Positions 63,879 through 64,000 of a DNA stretch of 64,000 nucleotides are shown here, piece after piece. The DNA comes from an uncultured Bacteroidales bacterium (GTDB lineage: Bacteria > Bacteroidota > Bacteroidia > Bacteroidales > P3). Location: positions 62,001 through 126,000 of the forward strand of contig CAMVGR010000005.1 of assembly GCA_947167075.1 (NCBI GenBank), read 5' to 3'. The stretch's first letter is position 1. Every line of letters starts with the position of its first letter. The notes under the pieces are model-generated. The model was given only the letters and a program-made list of their open reading frames with translations. It was not told the DNA's origin and did no database searches. Position numbers and translations under genes: made by a program.

Positions 63879-64000
63879 ATGCAAAAAAACATTATCTTCG
63901 ACTTTGGCAACGTACTGGTACGTTTCGAACCCGAGAGCGTCTATAACGAGCATTTCGGGAACGAGGCAAGAACATGGTGGTTTCTGCGACATGTGGCTAC
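63879..64000 (+). CDS. HAD-family hydrolase, N-terminal part (runs off the window)
   Basis: 40 codons are visible. IIFDFGNVLVRFEPESVY contains a DxGxV-type motif I of the haloacid dehalogenase superfamily, where the first Asp is the nucleophile. Homologues are phosphatases of the YihX/epoxide hydrolase-like group. The rest lies beyond 64000, so neither length nor substrate can be judged. Confidence 0.75.
   Translation, partial: MQKNIIFDFGNVLVRFEPESVYNEHFGNEARTWWFLRHVA

Overview
The window looks like a chromosomal piece of a member of the Bacteroidales. The evidence is the Bacteroidota promoter signature (TAnnTTTG at -7 with a TTG-type -33) in front of many genes, the type IX secretion regulator PorX, TolC/HlyD/ABC-2 efflux genes, TonB-dependent receptors, a DUF6266 protein and an HU-CCDC81/SPOR protein. 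Species cannot be read from it. Base composition varies strongly: groEL, htpG, the M16 peptidase and the 45-49 kb genes are rich in G/C at third positions, while the recombinase at 15.2-16.6 kb and most intergenic DNA are AT-rich.

Layout. 0-5.9 kb: start of mfd (leftward), porX, then topB, prmA and truA leftward. 6.3-9.1 kb: a graveyard of two hypothetical-gene fragments and a LytTR-type sensor kinase/response regulator pair, with a deletion that fused the convergent 3' ends. 9.3-14.2 kb: a leftward tolC-hlyD-permease-permease efflux operon with no ATPase gene. 14.8-16.8 kb: a serine recombinase flanked by 228-bp inverted repeats, abutting a tRNA-Glu gene. 17-26.3 kb: ygiQ, a C69 dipeptidase, a long-chain acyl-CoA ligase, ettA, folP and the c-di-AMP cyclase cdaA. 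26.5-33.1 kb: DUF2975-HTH-M16 protease cluster, nnrD, tRNA-Asn, a PPC-domain protein and a DUF6266 protein. 33.4-37.2 kb: a probable non-coding RNA, a C1B peptidase, rfbB and a flavin reductase lipoprotein. 37.3-43.5 kb: toxin-antitoxin debris, groEL/groES, a glutathione peroxidase next to the tail of a lost paralogue, and htpG. 43.7-49.1 kb: BlaI/M56 sensor/outer-membrane receptor cluster, a second flavin reductase lipoprotein and an AlkZ-related protein. 49.2-57 kb, leftward: a second C1B peptidase, a TonB receptor, a short queG, an rlmL-like methyltransferase, a YihY protein and nadC. 57.8-64 kb, rightward: deoxynucleoside kinase, kdsB, HU-TM-SPOR protein, trmB, yebC, rsmI, mgtC and the start of a HAD hydrolase.

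The most notable signals are these. (1) The recombinase gene runs into one of two near-identical inverted repeats; the other repeat carries a one-base difference that would restore its reading frame if the segment flipped. (2) Both chaperone loci, groES-groEL and htpG, have near-perfect sigma-54 promoter motifs. (3) Three unrelated families of intergenic repeats all have an 11-bp unit. (4) An 8-bp tandem repeat lies inside htpG. (5) Several gene relics (kinase/regulator, toxin-antitoxin, DNA methyltransferase, glutathione peroxidase, groEL tail) record ongoing deletion.

All calls are from reading the sequence; no database search was run.
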